Assembly (NCBI GenBank): GCA_007280205.1 | Contig: QYPX01000013.1 | Span: forward strand, 1 to 42,307 | DNA from: Comamonadaceae bacterium | GTDB taxonomy: Bacteria > Pseudomonadota > Gammaproteobacteria > Burkholderiales > Burkholderiaceae_C | Direction: 5' to 3' | DNA length: 42,307 nucleotides | Shown here: positions 1 to 7,180 of the stretch, one piece after another | Layout of the letters: the number at the start of each line of letters is the position of its first letter | Numbering within the stretch: the stretch's first letter is position 1 | Program-made: the position numbers and the translations under genes | The notes under the pieces: generated by a model | What the model saw: the letters and a program-made list of their open reading frames with translations, nothing else | Databases searched by the model: none | What the model was told of the DNA's origin: nothing

Positions 1-23
1 CACGATGCTGGATCTAACAGTCA

Positions 24-317
24 GGCCTGTGGGGCGCAGGGCGCGGCCTGTGGGGCGAAGTGGCCGGCTGGTGTGGCAAAGTAACCGGCTACCGAGGAAA
101 CGTGACCGACCGGCGGGACAACGTGACCGTCCTGTGGGGCGACAGAACCGGCCAGTGGGGCGACAGCACCAGCCTGAGGGGCGACGTCACCGGCCTGTGG
201 GGCAACGTGACCTACCTGCGGGGCAACGTGACCGGCCTGTGGGGCGACATCACCGGCCTGTGGGGCGACGTGACCGGCCTGCGGGGCGACATCACCGGCC
301 TGTGGGGCGACATTGAC
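24..317 (+). repeat. 14-unit tandem array of a 21-bp repeat inside a coding gene
   Basis: Fourteen consecutive 21-bp units can be laid end to end without gaps. The common form of the second half is GGCGACGTGACC, preceded by GGCCTGTGG or GGCCTGCGG. The left units are more diverged than the right ones, which suggests ongoing duplication at the 3' side. Each unit encodes seven residues of the type G-(D/N)-(V/I)-T-G-L-(W/R), so the array never shifts frame. It is a coding minisatellite and not a CRISPR, because there are no unique spacers. Confidence 0.93.
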
Positions 318-401
318 GATTGCGAGATCTCCGACGATGAGCGCAAGGCTGGAATCGATGTGTCCGCGCTGGTTGTTGCGCAAGCTGCTCAAGCATCATG
401 A
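60..401 (+). CDS. Heptapeptide-repeat protein of a phage early region
   Basis: A protein of about 113 residues made mostly of a seven-residue repeat G-(D/N)-(V/I)-T-G-L-(W/R), ending in a non-repetitive acidic tail with DDCEISDDERKAGIDV. The period and the regular Val/Ile and Leu positions suggest a stacked beta or solenoid fold, but that is inference. The frame is supported by its stop codon, which overlaps the ATG of the next gene in an ATGA. The start is uncertain: a GTG at 60 is used here, but the same frame is open from just after a TAA at 15-17, so part of the repeat may lie upstream of the true start or the 5' end may be damaged. Frame +2 is also open from an ATG at 5 and would read Arg/Pro-rich repeats; it is probably a shadow. 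No function is recognised. Confidence 0.6.
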   Translation: MAGWCGKVTGYRGNVTDRRDNVTVLWGDRTGQWGDSTSLRGDVTGLWGNVTYLRGNVTGLWGDITGLWGDVTGLRGDITGLWGDIDDCEISDDERKAGIDVSALVVAQAAQAS

Positions 402-685
402 AAGCAGCAATCACCGAAGCCGAAGAACAGCAGTGCTACGGCGCACCGGCCACAGAGCAAGAGTGGAAGCAGGCGCAGGCGGACGCAGCGCAGGGCTACG
501 ACGAAGACGACTTGATTACCGCTGCGGCAGAAAACGCCGCCCCCATCATTTCGGCCCTCAAGGATCGCCGCTTCATGGACGCCGCGCACATCCTGAACCG
601 TGCCCGACTGACCACGATTGACCGCCGCGCGGAGTTTGCGCTGTTTGGGCGCGCCACCACACAACATGAAGGGGTACAAGCGTGA
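398..685 (+). CDS. Hypothetical phage early protein, 95 aa
   Basis: A small acidic, helix-rich protein starting MKAAITEAEEQQ. It is coupled at both ends: its ATG overlaps the stop of the repeat gene, and its TGA overlaps the GTG of the next gene. Such a chain of 4-bp overlaps is typical of an early operon in temperate phages. There is no signal peptide, membrane segment or catalytic motif. I do not recognise the family. Confidence 0.7.
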   Translation: MKAAITEAEEQQCYGAPATEQEWKQAQADAAQGYDEDDLITAAAENAAPIISALKDRRFMDAAHILNRARLTTIDRRAEFALFGRATTQHEGVQA

Positions 686-834
686 GCTGCGGTACCAACA
701 CCGGCTGCAATCACGACTGCACCCAGGGCCGCTATTGCCCCGCCCCGCGCACGACTGGCCTGCTTGACGTGCTCCTGGCCTGCGTGATCGGCGTGAGCTT
801 GGCAATGGCTCTGATGTCATGGTGCCTGCAATGA
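682..834 (+). CDS. Small Cys-rich membrane peptide, 50 aa
   Basis: A 50-residue gene starting at GTG in a GTGA overlap with the previous stop and ending in an ATGA overlap with the next gene. The N-terminal half holds five cysteines (Cys3, Cys8, Cys12, Cys19 and, near the C-terminus, others) in a motif of the form CGTNTGCNHDC. The second half is a hydrophobic stretch of about 20 residues (LLDVLLACVIGVSLAMALM), which reads as one membrane segment. The double translational coupling is the main support. It resembles the 75-aa product two genes downstream, which also has a Cys-rich head and a C-terminal membrane segment. Function unknown. Confidence 0.6.
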   Translation: MSCGTNTGCNHDCTQGRYCPAPRTTGLLDVLLACVIGVSLAMALMSWCLQ

Positions 835-1037
835 AGATGCTTGACGACTTCAAAGCCCTGGTTCGCAGGCCAGGCGCATTGCAGCTTGCAGCGCGCGAGT
901 TGGCAGAGGCCGAGGTGTCAAAACTGTCTGCCGACACCGCCATCGAGTGGGCGCAGGCCAGCTCCACATACAACGCACAGCGCATCAAGCGGCTTCGCGC
1001 CTACATCGTCAGTCAGACAAAAGAGGTGGCGCCATGA
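831..1037 (+). CDS. Hypothetical phage protein, 68 aa
   Basis: Starts at the ATG at 831, whose ATGA overlaps the previous stop; an in-frame ATG at 819 also exists but would give a deeper overlap. The product is a mixed-charge helical protein (MKMLDDFKALVRRPGAL and onward) with no membrane segment. Its stop overlaps the next start in another ATGA. Small proteins of this kind sit between early genes in many siphophages of Burkholderiales, but I cannot name the family. Confidence 0.65.
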   Translation: MKMLDDFKALVRRPGALQLAARELAEAEVSKLSADTAIEWAQASSTYNAQRIKRLRAYIVSQTKEVAP

Positions 1038-1258
1038 GGCACAACTGCGAAGCCCTTGGCATATGCCAGCACCCCAAGCGCGAATGCACTGGCGCCTGCG
1101 AAGCCAAGCCCGCGCTGCCGGTCTGGTTTGAGGGGCCAGAGCCCCTGCTTCATTCCGACGCCACCATCTACCGGGTCGTCTTCGGTGCCACCGCCCTAAT
1201 CAGCCTGTTTGCCCTGTGCGGCGCGGCAGGGTATTTGTACGTCCGATTTTTCAACTAA
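1034..1258 (+). CDS. Small Cys-rich membrane protein, 74 aa
   Basis: Begins at an ATG overlapping the upstream stop. The first 25 residues hold a His/Cys-rich motif (HNCEALGICQHPKRECTGAC) that could bind metal. The C-terminal 25 residues form one hydrophobic segment, so it is probably a bitopic inner-membrane protein. The layout matches the 50-aa gene at 682-834, and the two may be diverged relatives. It ends 14 bp before the exonuclease gene. Function unknown. Confidence 0.6.
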   Translation: MRHNCEALGICQHPKRECTGACEAKPALPVWFEGPEPLLHSDATIYRVVFGATALISLFALCGAAGYLYVRFFN

Positions 1259-1272
1259 ACAGAGGACCCACG

Positions 1273-2265
1273 ATGAACGCGAGACAAGAATGGTTGGCCG
1301 AGCGCAAAACCGGCTTGGGTGGCTCAGACATCGCCGCGCTGCTGGGAATGAGCCAATACAAAACCCCGCTGGCGCTGTGGATGGACAAGACCGGGCGCGC
1401 CGATGAAGAAGAGCGCGACGCAGCCGCCCTGGAGCGCATGCACTGGGGCACCGTGCTTGAAGACGTGGTTGCCCGCCATTACGCAGCGCAGCGCAGCTGC
1501 CGCGTGCAGCGCATCAACCAGCAGCTACGCCACCCGCAGTGCGCAATAGCCGTTGCCAACATAGACCGAGCCGTGCTGCTTGATGGAACCCGCGCCCGAT
1601 GGGACGACGCAGCCAGTCGCGTGCTGGGCGCCAGCCATGTGCTTGAGGTCAAGACCGCCCACGCCATGGCCCAACACGGCGCAGAGTGGGGCGCCCCCGG
1701 CACCGATGAAGTGCCCCAAGCCTACTGGCTACAGTGCCAGTGGTATCTGGGCATCACCGGATTGCCCCACGCCGACCTGGCCGTGCTCTTTGGCGGGCAA
1801 AAGTTTGAGGTCTACACCATCGCGCATGACGCCCCCATGTTTTCCGACATGCTAAGCGAGGCCGACCAGTGGTGGAGCAAGTACGTAGCCACCGACACCC
1901 CGCCCGATCCCACCAGCGAGGCCGAGGCACGCCAACTATGGAAGAGCCACGTAGCCGGACGCGACAAGATCGTGGACCGCCTGGTGTGCTCTGCGGTAGA
2001 AGACCTGGCAGACCTCAACGCCCAGATCAAAGACCTTGAGGGTCGCGTCGCCGAGGCGCGCAACATCATCCTTCCAGCCTTTGGAGAGGCTGAATCAATC
2101 AGCTACATGGGCCGCAAGCTCGCCAGCTGGAAAGCCAACAAAGCCAGCAGCAAGACCGACTGGAAAGGCGCATGCATGGCCATGGAGCCAGAGCCAGAGC
2201 ACATCGCACAGTTCACCACAACCACCGACGGCGCACGGGTTTTGCGTCTCAACATCAAGGACTGA
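1273..2265 (+). CDS. YqaJ-like phage exonuclease (lambda-exonuclease fold)
   Basis: A 330-aa protein of the YqaJ/lambda-type viral exonuclease family, which resects double-stranded ends 5'-3' to make single strands for annealing. Visible motifs are the N-terminal RKTGLGGSDIAALLG (the G-G-S-D turn of YqaJ proteins), an acidic residue in WGTVLEDVVARHY, and the catalytic core LEVKTA (E-x-K) near residue 140, followed by QCQWYL. The ATG at 1273 has a good Shine-Dalgarno sequence, AGAGGA, at 1261-1266; the frame is open further upstream but without support. It sits directly before a RecT-like gene with only 4 bp between them, the usual two-component recombination module of a phage. The C-terminal third is helical and may bind the partner. 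Confidence 0.88.
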   Translation: MNARQEWLAERKTGLGGSDIAALLGMSQYKTPLALWMDKTGRADEEERDAAALERMHWGTVLEDVVARHYAAQRSCRVQRINQQLRHPQCAIAVANIDRAVLLDGTRARWDDAASRVLGASHVLEVKTAHAMAQHGAEWGAPGTDEVPQAYWLQCQWYLGITGLPHADLAVLFGGQKFEVYTIAHDAPMFSDMLSEADQWWSKYVATDTPPDPTSEAEARQLWKSHVAGRDKIVDRLVCSAVEDLADLNAQIKDLEGRVAEARNIILPAFGEAESISYMGRKLASWKANKASSKTDWKGACMAMEPEPEHIAQFTTTTDGARVLRLNIKD

Positions 2266-2269
2266 GAAA

Positions 2270-3181
2270 ATGACAACTACCGCAATCGCCGCCACCGCCC
2301 AGACCAATGTCGTTGCCATGCCCAACGGGCGCAGCGGCTTCTCGCTGGCGCCGCAGTCGCTCGACGAGGCACTGCGCTTTGCCGACATACTGTCCAAGAG
2401 CAGCATCGTGCCCAAAGACTACCAGGGCAACTCGGGCAACATCCTTGTAGCCATCCAATGGGGCGCAGAAATCGGCCTTCCCCCGCTGCAAGCCATGCAA
2501 AACATTGCCGTCATCAACGGGCGCCCGGCCATCTGGGGTGACGCCGTCATCGCGCTGGTTAAAGGCTCGGGCTTGATGGAGCGCATTCAGGAAGACATCG
2601 CCGCCGACCAGGCCACCTGCACCGTCAAACGCCGGGGCGAGGCCGAGGTAAGCCGCACCTTCACCATGGAAGATGCCAAGCGCGCCGGGCTGGCCGGCAA
2701 GCAAGGCCCCTGGACGCAGTACCCAAAGCGCATGCTGCAAATGCGCGCCCGTGCTTGGGCACTGCGCGACGTCTTCCCCGACGTGCTGCGCGGCGTGCAC
2801 GTGGGCGAAGAGGCGCAAGACCTGCCGTCCGAGCCCAAGAACATGGGGGAGGTAGAACAAGTGGCGCAACCGGCCATCGCCCCTAGCCGCTCTGACAAAG
2901 TGCGTGCCGCAATAGCCCACCGCAAAGGCGCAGCTCAGCCCGTTGCGGCTCTGCAAGACGTGCTGACGGCCATCAACCAGGCGCAAAGCGCAGACGCCCT
3001 CAAAGCTGCCGCAGACCTGGCAGCAGGCCTGGGTGATGCCGACAAGGCCAGCGCCCGCGCCGCCTACGCCGACCGCAAAGAAACCCTGGCACGCGAGGCC
3101 GCGCCCGTAGACCAGGCCACCGGCGAGATCAGCGCCCCGGCGCCGCAAGAGCAAGACGACTTTGTGGCGGCACTGGGGTAA
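2270..3181 (+). CDS. RecT-like single-strand annealing protein
   Basis: A 303-aa protein with the hallmarks of the phage RecT annealing family: LDEALRFADILSKSSIVPKDY, then AIQWGAEIGLPPLQAMQNI, INGRPAIWGDA, and GPWTQYPKRMLQMRARAWALRD. This last block is the most conserved signature of these proteins. The role is to coat single-stranded DNA made by the neighbouring exonuclease and anneal it to a complementary strand. The ATG at 2270 lies 4 bp after the exonuclease stop. The C-terminal 100 residues are Ala/Gln-rich and poorly conserved, as is common. Together with its upstream neighbour it forms a RecE/RecT-like pair. Confidence 0.82.
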   Translation: MTTTAIAATAQTNVVAMPNGRSGFSLAPQSLDEALRFADILSKSSIVPKDYQGNSGNILVAIQWGAEIGLPPLQAMQNIAVINGRPAIWGDAVIALVKGSGLMERIQEDIAADQATCTVKRRGEAEVSRTFTMEDAKRAGLAGKQGPWTQYPKRMLQMRARAWALRDVFPDVLRGVHVGEEAQDLPSEPKNMGEVEQVAQPAIAPSRSDKVRAAIAHRKGAAQPVAALQDVLTAINQAQSADALKAAADLAAGLGDADKASARAAYADRKETLAREAAPVDQATGEISAPAPQEQDDFVAALG

Positions 3182-3229
3182 TTGAACATGAAACAAGCAC
3201 CAAAATTGAACATGAAACAAGCACCAAGA
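3182..3229 (+). repeat. 24-bp tandem duplication at a gene start
   Basis: Two near-identical 24-bp copies (3182-3205 and 3206-3229) differ only at the last two bases. Each carries TTGAACATGAAACAAGCACC, so each contains an in-frame TTG and ATG. The duplication doubles the candidate start codons of the gene at 3188 and repeats the peptide NMKQAPK. It looks like a recent slippage event. Confidence 0.95.
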
Positions 3230-3898
3230 CCCGCATTCAAAGTGTCGGGCCTTGCCACCATCAAGCATTTGAACGTGCGCAAAGAAGGCGCTGAGGACGA
3301 CAAGATACTCGCCGTTGACGTCAAGCTGGAGATCAAGGACGTAGACCGGCGCCTGTGCGGCTTCTTCGACGAAGCGCTTGAGGCATTCTTGTGGCGTGGC
3401 AACACCAACGCGCTGATCATGCGCAATGCCTATCTCACCCCGGTTCAGTACGCCGTTGAGGTCAAGGCAACGGTCACCATCGGAGCGCACGAGTACATGG
3501 GCTGCGAGGTCAAGCGCTTCGCCCTGGACCCGCGCGACGGCGGCGTGATGACGCTCACATGCAGCGTCAGCGTGTACCCCAACTCTGCCGACGTGTCTGA
3601 CCTGGCCAAGCTGGTGCAAGACGAGGCGCATGTTTCGATTGAGGGCCTGCCTGATTTGTTTGATGCGCCTGCGGCCAAGGATTCGACCGAGGACGTGCTC
3701 AAGCACGCAGAAAAGGTGTTTGCAGAGGAAGGCAAGAAAGCCGGCAAGCAAACCATCATCAGCACAGGCGTTCCGACCATCAAGTACCGAGGCCCCAACG
3801 GAGAGACCTGGACCGGCAGAGGCCTGCAGCCGCGCTGGCTGACTGCCTATGCGGAGGGGCCTGGCTGCAGTAAAGAAGACTGCAGGGTGGTGGTATGA
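3188..3898 (+). CDS. Phage recombination-linked protein with C-terminal H-NS-type DNA-binding motif
   Basis: A 236-aa protein. Residues 1 to about 160 form a beta-rich domain I do not recognise; in position it replaces the single-strand-binding or nuclease-accessory genes that usually follow exo/RecT. Residues of about 160-190 are a charged helix. The C-terminus carries KYRGPNGETWTGRGLQPRWL, which closely matches the H-NS family AT-hook-like DNA-binding loop (consensus Y-R-x-P-x-x-G-x-x-W-x-G-R-G-x-x-P-x-W). The ATG at 3188 has GGGG about 9 bp upstream; a TTG at 3182 and the duplicated ATG at 3212 are alternatives. The following gene overlaps its stop in an ATGA. The domain fusion is visible; its use in recombination or silencing is inference. 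Confidence 0.75.
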   Translation: MKQAPKLNMKQAPRPAFKVSGLATIKHLNVRKEGAEDDKILAVDVKLEIKDVDRRLCGFFDEALEAFLWRGNTNALIMRNAYLTPVQYAVEVKATVTIGAHEYMGCEVKRFALDPRDGGVMTLTCSVSVYPNSADVSDLAKLVQDEAHVSIEGLPDLFDAPAAKDSTEDVLKHAEKVFAEEGKKAGKQTIISTGVPTIKYRGPNGETWTGRGLQPRWLTAYAEGPGCSKEDCRVVV

Positions 3899-4107
3899 AA
3901 ATTATCTACTCAGCAAAAAGCAAGGAGCTGGGCGGCATCAAGATGAGCGGCGAGATTGACCTGCCACTGGTCTTGCACCAGATGATTCTGTGGGTTCTTA
4001 TGCACCCCGATGATGCTATCTATCTGGCACCCGAATACGAGAAGGTCAGGGCTCAGGCCGATGATCGTAACGAGGCGCAGAAGACGCACTGCGGGCAGGA
4101 TATATGA
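3895..4107 (+). CDS. Hypothetical phage protein, 70 aa
   Basis: A small protein starting MKIIYSAKSKELGGIK, with an ATGA overlap at its start and another with the next gene. It has a short hydrophobic stretch (LVLHQMILWVLM) that looks amphipathic and not membrane-spanning. No family recognised; the coupling on both sides supports it as real. Confidence 0.65.
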   Translation: MKIIYSAKSKELGGIKMSGEIDLPLVLHQMILWVLMHPDDAIYLAPEYEKVRAQADDRNEAQKTHCGQDI

Positions 4108-4382
4108 CTCGCCCCAACATGCAGGCCATCGCCAAAGCGCAGGAATGCGACAAGGTGCGGGTGGCGTCGGCTGAAATGATCAAGACACCGCTGTGGTTAA
4201 TCGAGCAGATTCTGCTCAAGCATGAAACCGCCGTGATCGAGGTCATGAAGGAACTGAACGACGAAATGCTTGCATTGAAACGCGCAGTCAAGCGCGTGCA
4301 TGAGGCCAAGGGCCGTTATTACAGCCAGATCGCGATGTGCGACCTGTACGACCTTTGCAAACTGCCAACGAAAGGCCGATGA
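4104..4382 (+). CDS. Hypothetical helical phage protein, 92 aa
   Basis: Begins in an ATGA overlap. Residues 30-75 are strongly helical and charged (EVMKELNDEMLALKRAVKRVHEA), consistent with a short coiled coil. Its stop is at 4382 and the next ATG follows at 4384. No known motif. The gene belongs to the same coupled early operon as its neighbours. Confidence 0.65.
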   Translation: MTRPNMQAIAKAQECDKVRVASAEMIKTPLWLIEQILLKHETAVIEVMKELNDEMLALKRAVKRVHEAKGRYYSQIAMCDLYDLCKLPTKGR

Positions 4383-4383
4383 A

Positions 4384-4671
4384 ATGACGCCAGCACAACA
4401 TCACGACGCCTTGGCGCAGGGCCTGACGCAGACTGACATTGACGATCAGGATGCCGAGGATGAGGCTTTTGATCGCATGGCCCAACAAGCGAGCAGCCCG
4501 GCACCAGCCGCACCGCATTTTCTGCGCTGCCTTGGCCATCGCACCGAATACATGCTGGCCGTGCCATGTCAACACTGCAAGCGACTTACCGCGACTATCG
4601 GCGCCGACGGCTCCATATCTCGTGTCCCTGCTTTTGTTGGTGGTCGCTGCCCTTTAAGGATTCAAGCATGA
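4384..4671 (+). CDS. Hypothetical phage protein with one CxxC, 95 aa
   Basis: Starts at the ATG at 4384, 1 bp after the previous stop. The first half is acidic and Gln-rich (LTQTDIDDQDAEDEAFD). The second half holds VPCQHCKRLTATIG, a CxxC that could be half of a zinc site, and a later Cys near GGRCPL. Its stop overlaps the next ATG (ATGA at 4668). Function unknown. Confidence 0.6.
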   Translation: MTPAQHHDALAQGLTQTDIDDQDAEDEAFDRMAQQASSPAPAAPHFLRCLGHRTEYMLAVPCQHCKRLTATIGADGSISRVPAFVGGRCPLRIQA

Positions 4672-5060
4672 AATACTGTTACAGCACCGACGGTGGCGAG
4701 ATTTACTCGCAGCAATTCGACGACGCAGGCGCGGCAGCTGGAGAGGCTGAGTGCGAGATCGACGGCGATGGCATCCATGACGACGGCACCGAGGTTGAAT
4801 ACTGGGTCGGCGAGGCGGTGCCAGCAATCGACATGCTCGACTGCGATGGCTCGCGCACTGGCGAGCGCATCCTTGAGGATCTTGAGGCGCGCTGCGCTGA
4901 CGAAATCGGATGGGATGACATCATTCTTGCGCTATCCGTAGAGCACCAGGCGCGACTTGGCCGGTTTGTGCTGGCGTATGTGAAACGGCACAACACAAAC
5001 TCGGTGTATGGCGTGCGCAACGCTGTGAAGCATGTTTATGTGGTGGGGAGCAACGTATGA
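4668..5060 (+). CDS. Hypothetical acidic phage protein, 130 aa
   Basis: A very acidic protein (MKYCYSTDGGEIY, then many Asp/Glu through residue 90), starting in an ATGA overlap at 4668. An acidic, mono-domain product of this size in a phage early operon could be a DNA mimic or regulator, but no specific family is recognised. Its stop overlaps the start of the AlpA-like gene at 5057. Confidence 0.65.
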   Translation: MKYCYSTDGGEIYSQQFDDAGAAAGEAECEIDGDGIHDDGTEVEYWVGEAVPAIDMLDCDGSRTGERILEDLEARCADEIGWDDIILALSVEHQARLGRFVLAYVKRHNTNSVYGVRNAVKHVYVVGSNV

Positions 5061-5305
5061 GCCCCATCACCCTACCCCCCGCCTATCTGGACCTGCCAGC
5101 GGTTTCCACCTACCTGGCACTGAGCGAGAGCACTGTGCAGAAGCTCACGCGCGAGGAAGTGACATTCCCCAAGCCCCGCCTGCTGTCTGGCCGGCGCGTT
5201 GGCTACCTGGTGCGCGAGCTGCACGAGTGGGCCGAGTCGCGGCCTGTGGCAAATCTGGCACCACCTGTCAACGCTGGCTATGGGCGAGCGGGCAAGGCTG
5301 CTTGA
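5057..5305 (+). CDS. AlpA/excisionase-like helix-turn-helix protein
   Basis: An 82-aa protein with the MerR/AlpA-type winged helix: YLDLPAVSTYLALSESTVQKL (helix-turn-helix), then FPKPRLLSGRRVGYLVRELHEW (wing and last helix). Proteins of this type act as excisionase/directionality factors for tyrosine integrases or as activators of int. It is the last but one gene before the integrase at 5546-6805, which lies on the opposite strand, so it is a good candidate for that integrase's excisionase. It starts by ATGA overlap with the preceding gene. Confidence 0.8.
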   Translation: MSPITLPPAYLDLPAVSTYLALSESTVQKLTREEVTFPKPRLLSGRRVGYLVRELHEWAESRPVANLAPPVNAGYGRAGKAA

Positions 5306-5327
5306 GCCCACATTTTTGAAAGCAAAT

Positions 5328-5552
5328 ATGACAACCAATAACCTGGACACCGTACGCCGGATTGACTTTGACCGTTTGGACATGCTGGTAAGCGAGCGCC
5401 TTGGCGCACTCAAGCTCTATGCGCAAAACATTGACAAGGCTGAAGGCGGCCCGGAGATTCACGACATGATTTGCCGCGACCTGATCCTGCCGTGCGTTTA
5501 CACGCTGACGCAGTTCATAGAGTCCGTCAAGATCAATACTGAAGATCAGTGA
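5328..5552 (+). CDS. Hypothetical phage protein, 74 aa
   Basis: Starts at the ATG at 5328, 22 bp after the AlpA-like gene. It is a helical protein (TVRRIDFDRLDMLVSERLGALKLYAQNIDK and onward). Its 3' end overlaps by 7 bp the 3' end of the convergent integrase gene, a compact arrangement expected at the end of an early operon. No function recognised. Confidence 0.55.
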   Translation: MTTNNLDTVRRIDFDRLDMLVSERLGALKLYAQNIDKAEGGPEIHDMICRDLILPCVYTLTQFIESVKINTEDQ

Positions 5553-6805
5553 GTGAGTTTTTCTAAGTGCTTGGCCAGCTTACCCAGCCACACCCTGCGC
5601 TCTTTGTCGTAGGTGTGGCTGTTGTAGGTGGCCTCGATCTCGCTCGGCAAGTGCCCCAGGATGGCCTCGCCAATCTCGTTCAAGCATCCCAACGATGAAA
5701 GCATCGTGCGGCCAGTGCGCCGCAGGTTGTGCGGTGTCCAGTTCGTGACCGGCAGCACCAGGCCGCCCGTGCTCTGCCGGTTCTTCACCTTGGGCGCGTA
5801 AGGCTGCAGGTTGTAGATGTAGGTGCTGAAGTCGTGCTGTGTGTACTGCTCTTTGCGCACATCCTCGAACAGCCAGCCTGACGTGCCCACCGTCTTCAGC
5901 CGGCGCTGCACTACCGCCAGGGCGCGGCCAATGAGGGGCACGCGTAGATCCACGGCAAATTCAACGTCAGCATTCTTGGTTTGCGCCTTGGGCACGGTCC
6001 ACCACCAGCCGTCTGACTCTTGCGTGATGTGTTCCGGCCGCATGGCCAGAATTTCGACGCCCCGCGCGCAGGTCCAGAGGTACATCACTGTGGTGTCGCG
6101 GCCCAGCTCGTGCATGTTGGGCAGCCAGGCCAGCAGCGTGGCCACTTCATCAGGCTGCAGCACGCGCCGCTGCCGGCCCACATGCACGCCACCCATGCGC
6201 TTGCCCTTGCTCTTGAGCCTGCCCTTGAGCAGCTGGCGCCACCAGTTGGGCACGGCGCCATCGAGCCGGTCGGCGTCCAGGGCGTAGTCCCACGCGCCGC
6301 CAAGCAATGATCGCAGCTTTGCCGTGGCGGTTGGTGTAGCTTTTCGGTCTTCGAGGATCTGAAAAGCTATACCGCGCGTGACCGAGGCCGCTGCCTGGCT
6401 GGCAAACACTGGTTCATCTTCAAGCAGGCGCTCCAGCTGCCGGCGTGCTGCTTTGGCGCTGTCGCCGCTGCGGGCGTCAATCAGGTAGCCGTTGATGTAG
6501 GCGTGAACCAGGTCGTGCACAGAGTAGGGAACGTCAGGCCTGGCAGCAGCCTTGCGCGCAGCCTTGATGTCAACGCCGGCGTCGCGGCGATCGCGCAGAT
6601 CCTGCCAGGCAGTCATGGCGGCCTGCGCGGACATGGCAGGCCAGTGGCCAATTCCAAGCTGCTTGAGAAGGCCTGCGGCGTCCCTGTACCTGTACGTCCA
6701 GGTCCGGCGAGTGTCGGCAGCCTCCAGACGCAAACCAGGGCATCCAGCAACGAGCAGCAGCTCGCCCGGCTTGAGCAGTTTTGCCGCACGCGGATCAAAG
6801 AACAT
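5546..6805 (-). CDS. Tyrosine recombinase/phage integrase (left element)
   Basis: A 419-aa phage-type integrase. The C-terminal catalytic domain shows Arg in TCARGVEIL, the H-x-x-R box as PHNLRRTGR, the later His in ILGH, and the nucleophile Tyr in YNSHTYDKERR, so the active site looks complete. The N-terminal part is an arm-binding/DUF4102-like domain (WTYRYRDAAGLLKQLGIGHWP). It points away from the tRNA-Gly gene 200 bp to its right, and a second unrelated integrase points away on the other side. The AlpA-like gene at 5057 is its likely partner. Start ATG at 6805. Confidence 0.93.
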   Translation of the reverse strand: MFFDPRAAKLLKPGELLLVAGCPGLRLEAADTRRTWTYRYRDAAGLLKQLGIGHWPAMSAQAAMTAWQDLRDRRDAGVDIKAARKAAARPDVPYSVHDLVHAYINGYLIDARSGDSAKAARRQLERLLEDEPVFASQAAASVTRGIAFQILEDRKATPTATAKLRSLLGGAWDYALDADRLDGAVPNWWRQLLKGRLKSKGKRMGGVHVGRQRRVLQPDEVATLLAWLPNMHELGRDTTVMYLWTCARGVEILAMRPEHITQESDGWWWTVPKAQTKNADVEFAVDLRVPLIGRALAVVQRRLKTVGTSGWLFEDVRKEQYTQHDFSTYIYNLQPYAPKVKNRQSTGGLVLPVTNWTPHNLRRTGRTMLSSLGCLNEIGEAILGHLPSEIEATYNSHTYDKERRVWLGKLAKHLEKLTH

Positions 6806-7005
6806 CTCGTATACTCACATCAGGTTCCTGGTGTAGGACCTTGATAGTCAGGAAAAAAACCTATACTAAACCTACACCACGGCGTAAGTGTACACGTGTT
6901 TAGACAAGCTCAGATACAACGAGATAAATAATTGAAAATTGAGAAAATTCAATAAAAACAAGGACTTATGAGAAAAACCCCTTAAAGATCAAAGGGTTAC
7001 AAAAT
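6806..7005. promoter_or_regulatory. AT-rich region between integrase and tRNA-Gly
   Basis: This gene-free stretch is markedly AT-rich compared with both flanks. It contains an 8-bp inverted repeat, GGTGTAGG at 6830-6837 and CCTACACC at 6871-6878, just upstream of the integrase start, and the imperfect direct pair CCTATAC/CCTACAC. It should hold the integrase promoter and arm-type sites on one strand and the tRNA promoter on the other. I cannot assign exact -35/-10 boxes. Confidence 0.45.
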
Positions 7006-7079
7006 GCGGGTGTAGTTCAATGGTAGAACGGCAGCTTCCCAAGCTTCATACGAGAGTTCGATTCTCTTCACCCGCTCCA
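7006..7079 (+). tRNA. tRNA-Gly, anticodon CCC
   Basis: A full cloverleaf can be drawn: acceptor GCGGGTG (7006-7012) pairs with CACCCGC (7069-7075), the D arm is GTTC/GAAC, the anticodon loop TTCCCAA has CCC at 7038-7040, the T loop is TTCGATT, the discriminator is T, and CCA is encoded at 7077-7079. One C-U mismatch is present at the second pair of the anticodon stem. The sequence closely resembles tRNA-Gly(CCC) genes of other proteobacteria. It lies between two integrase genes that diverge from it, so it is the probable attachment site of at least the right-hand element. Confidence 0.97.
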
Positions 7080-7111
7080 GATGATAGATTTATCAAGTAT
7101 AAAATAGCCTC

Positions 7112-7147
7112 AAAACCCGCATGTTTCCTAGCATTGCGGGTTTTTTG
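7112..7147 (+). terminator. Rho-independent terminator after tRNA-Gly
   Basis: A 10-bp perfect stem, AAAACCCGCA (7112-7121) with TGCGGGTTTT (7135-7144), a 13-nt loop and a T run of six. It begins 33 bp after the tRNA 3' end and fits termination of the tRNA transcript. Confidence 0.88.
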
Positions 7148-7180
7148 TTGTCTCACGCAGGTTTAATCTGTATCATGAGA

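Noticed and set aside
24-317. CRISPR-like array of short repeats
   Set aside because: The units are contiguous 21-bp tandem repeats with no unique spacers, and they keep a reading frame. It is a coding minisatellite.
2255-3751. Long 498-aa open frame on the minus strand over the RecT and H-NS-tailed genes
   Set aside because: It lies fully antisense to two genes with clear family motifs, and its composition is that of a GC-driven shadow frame.
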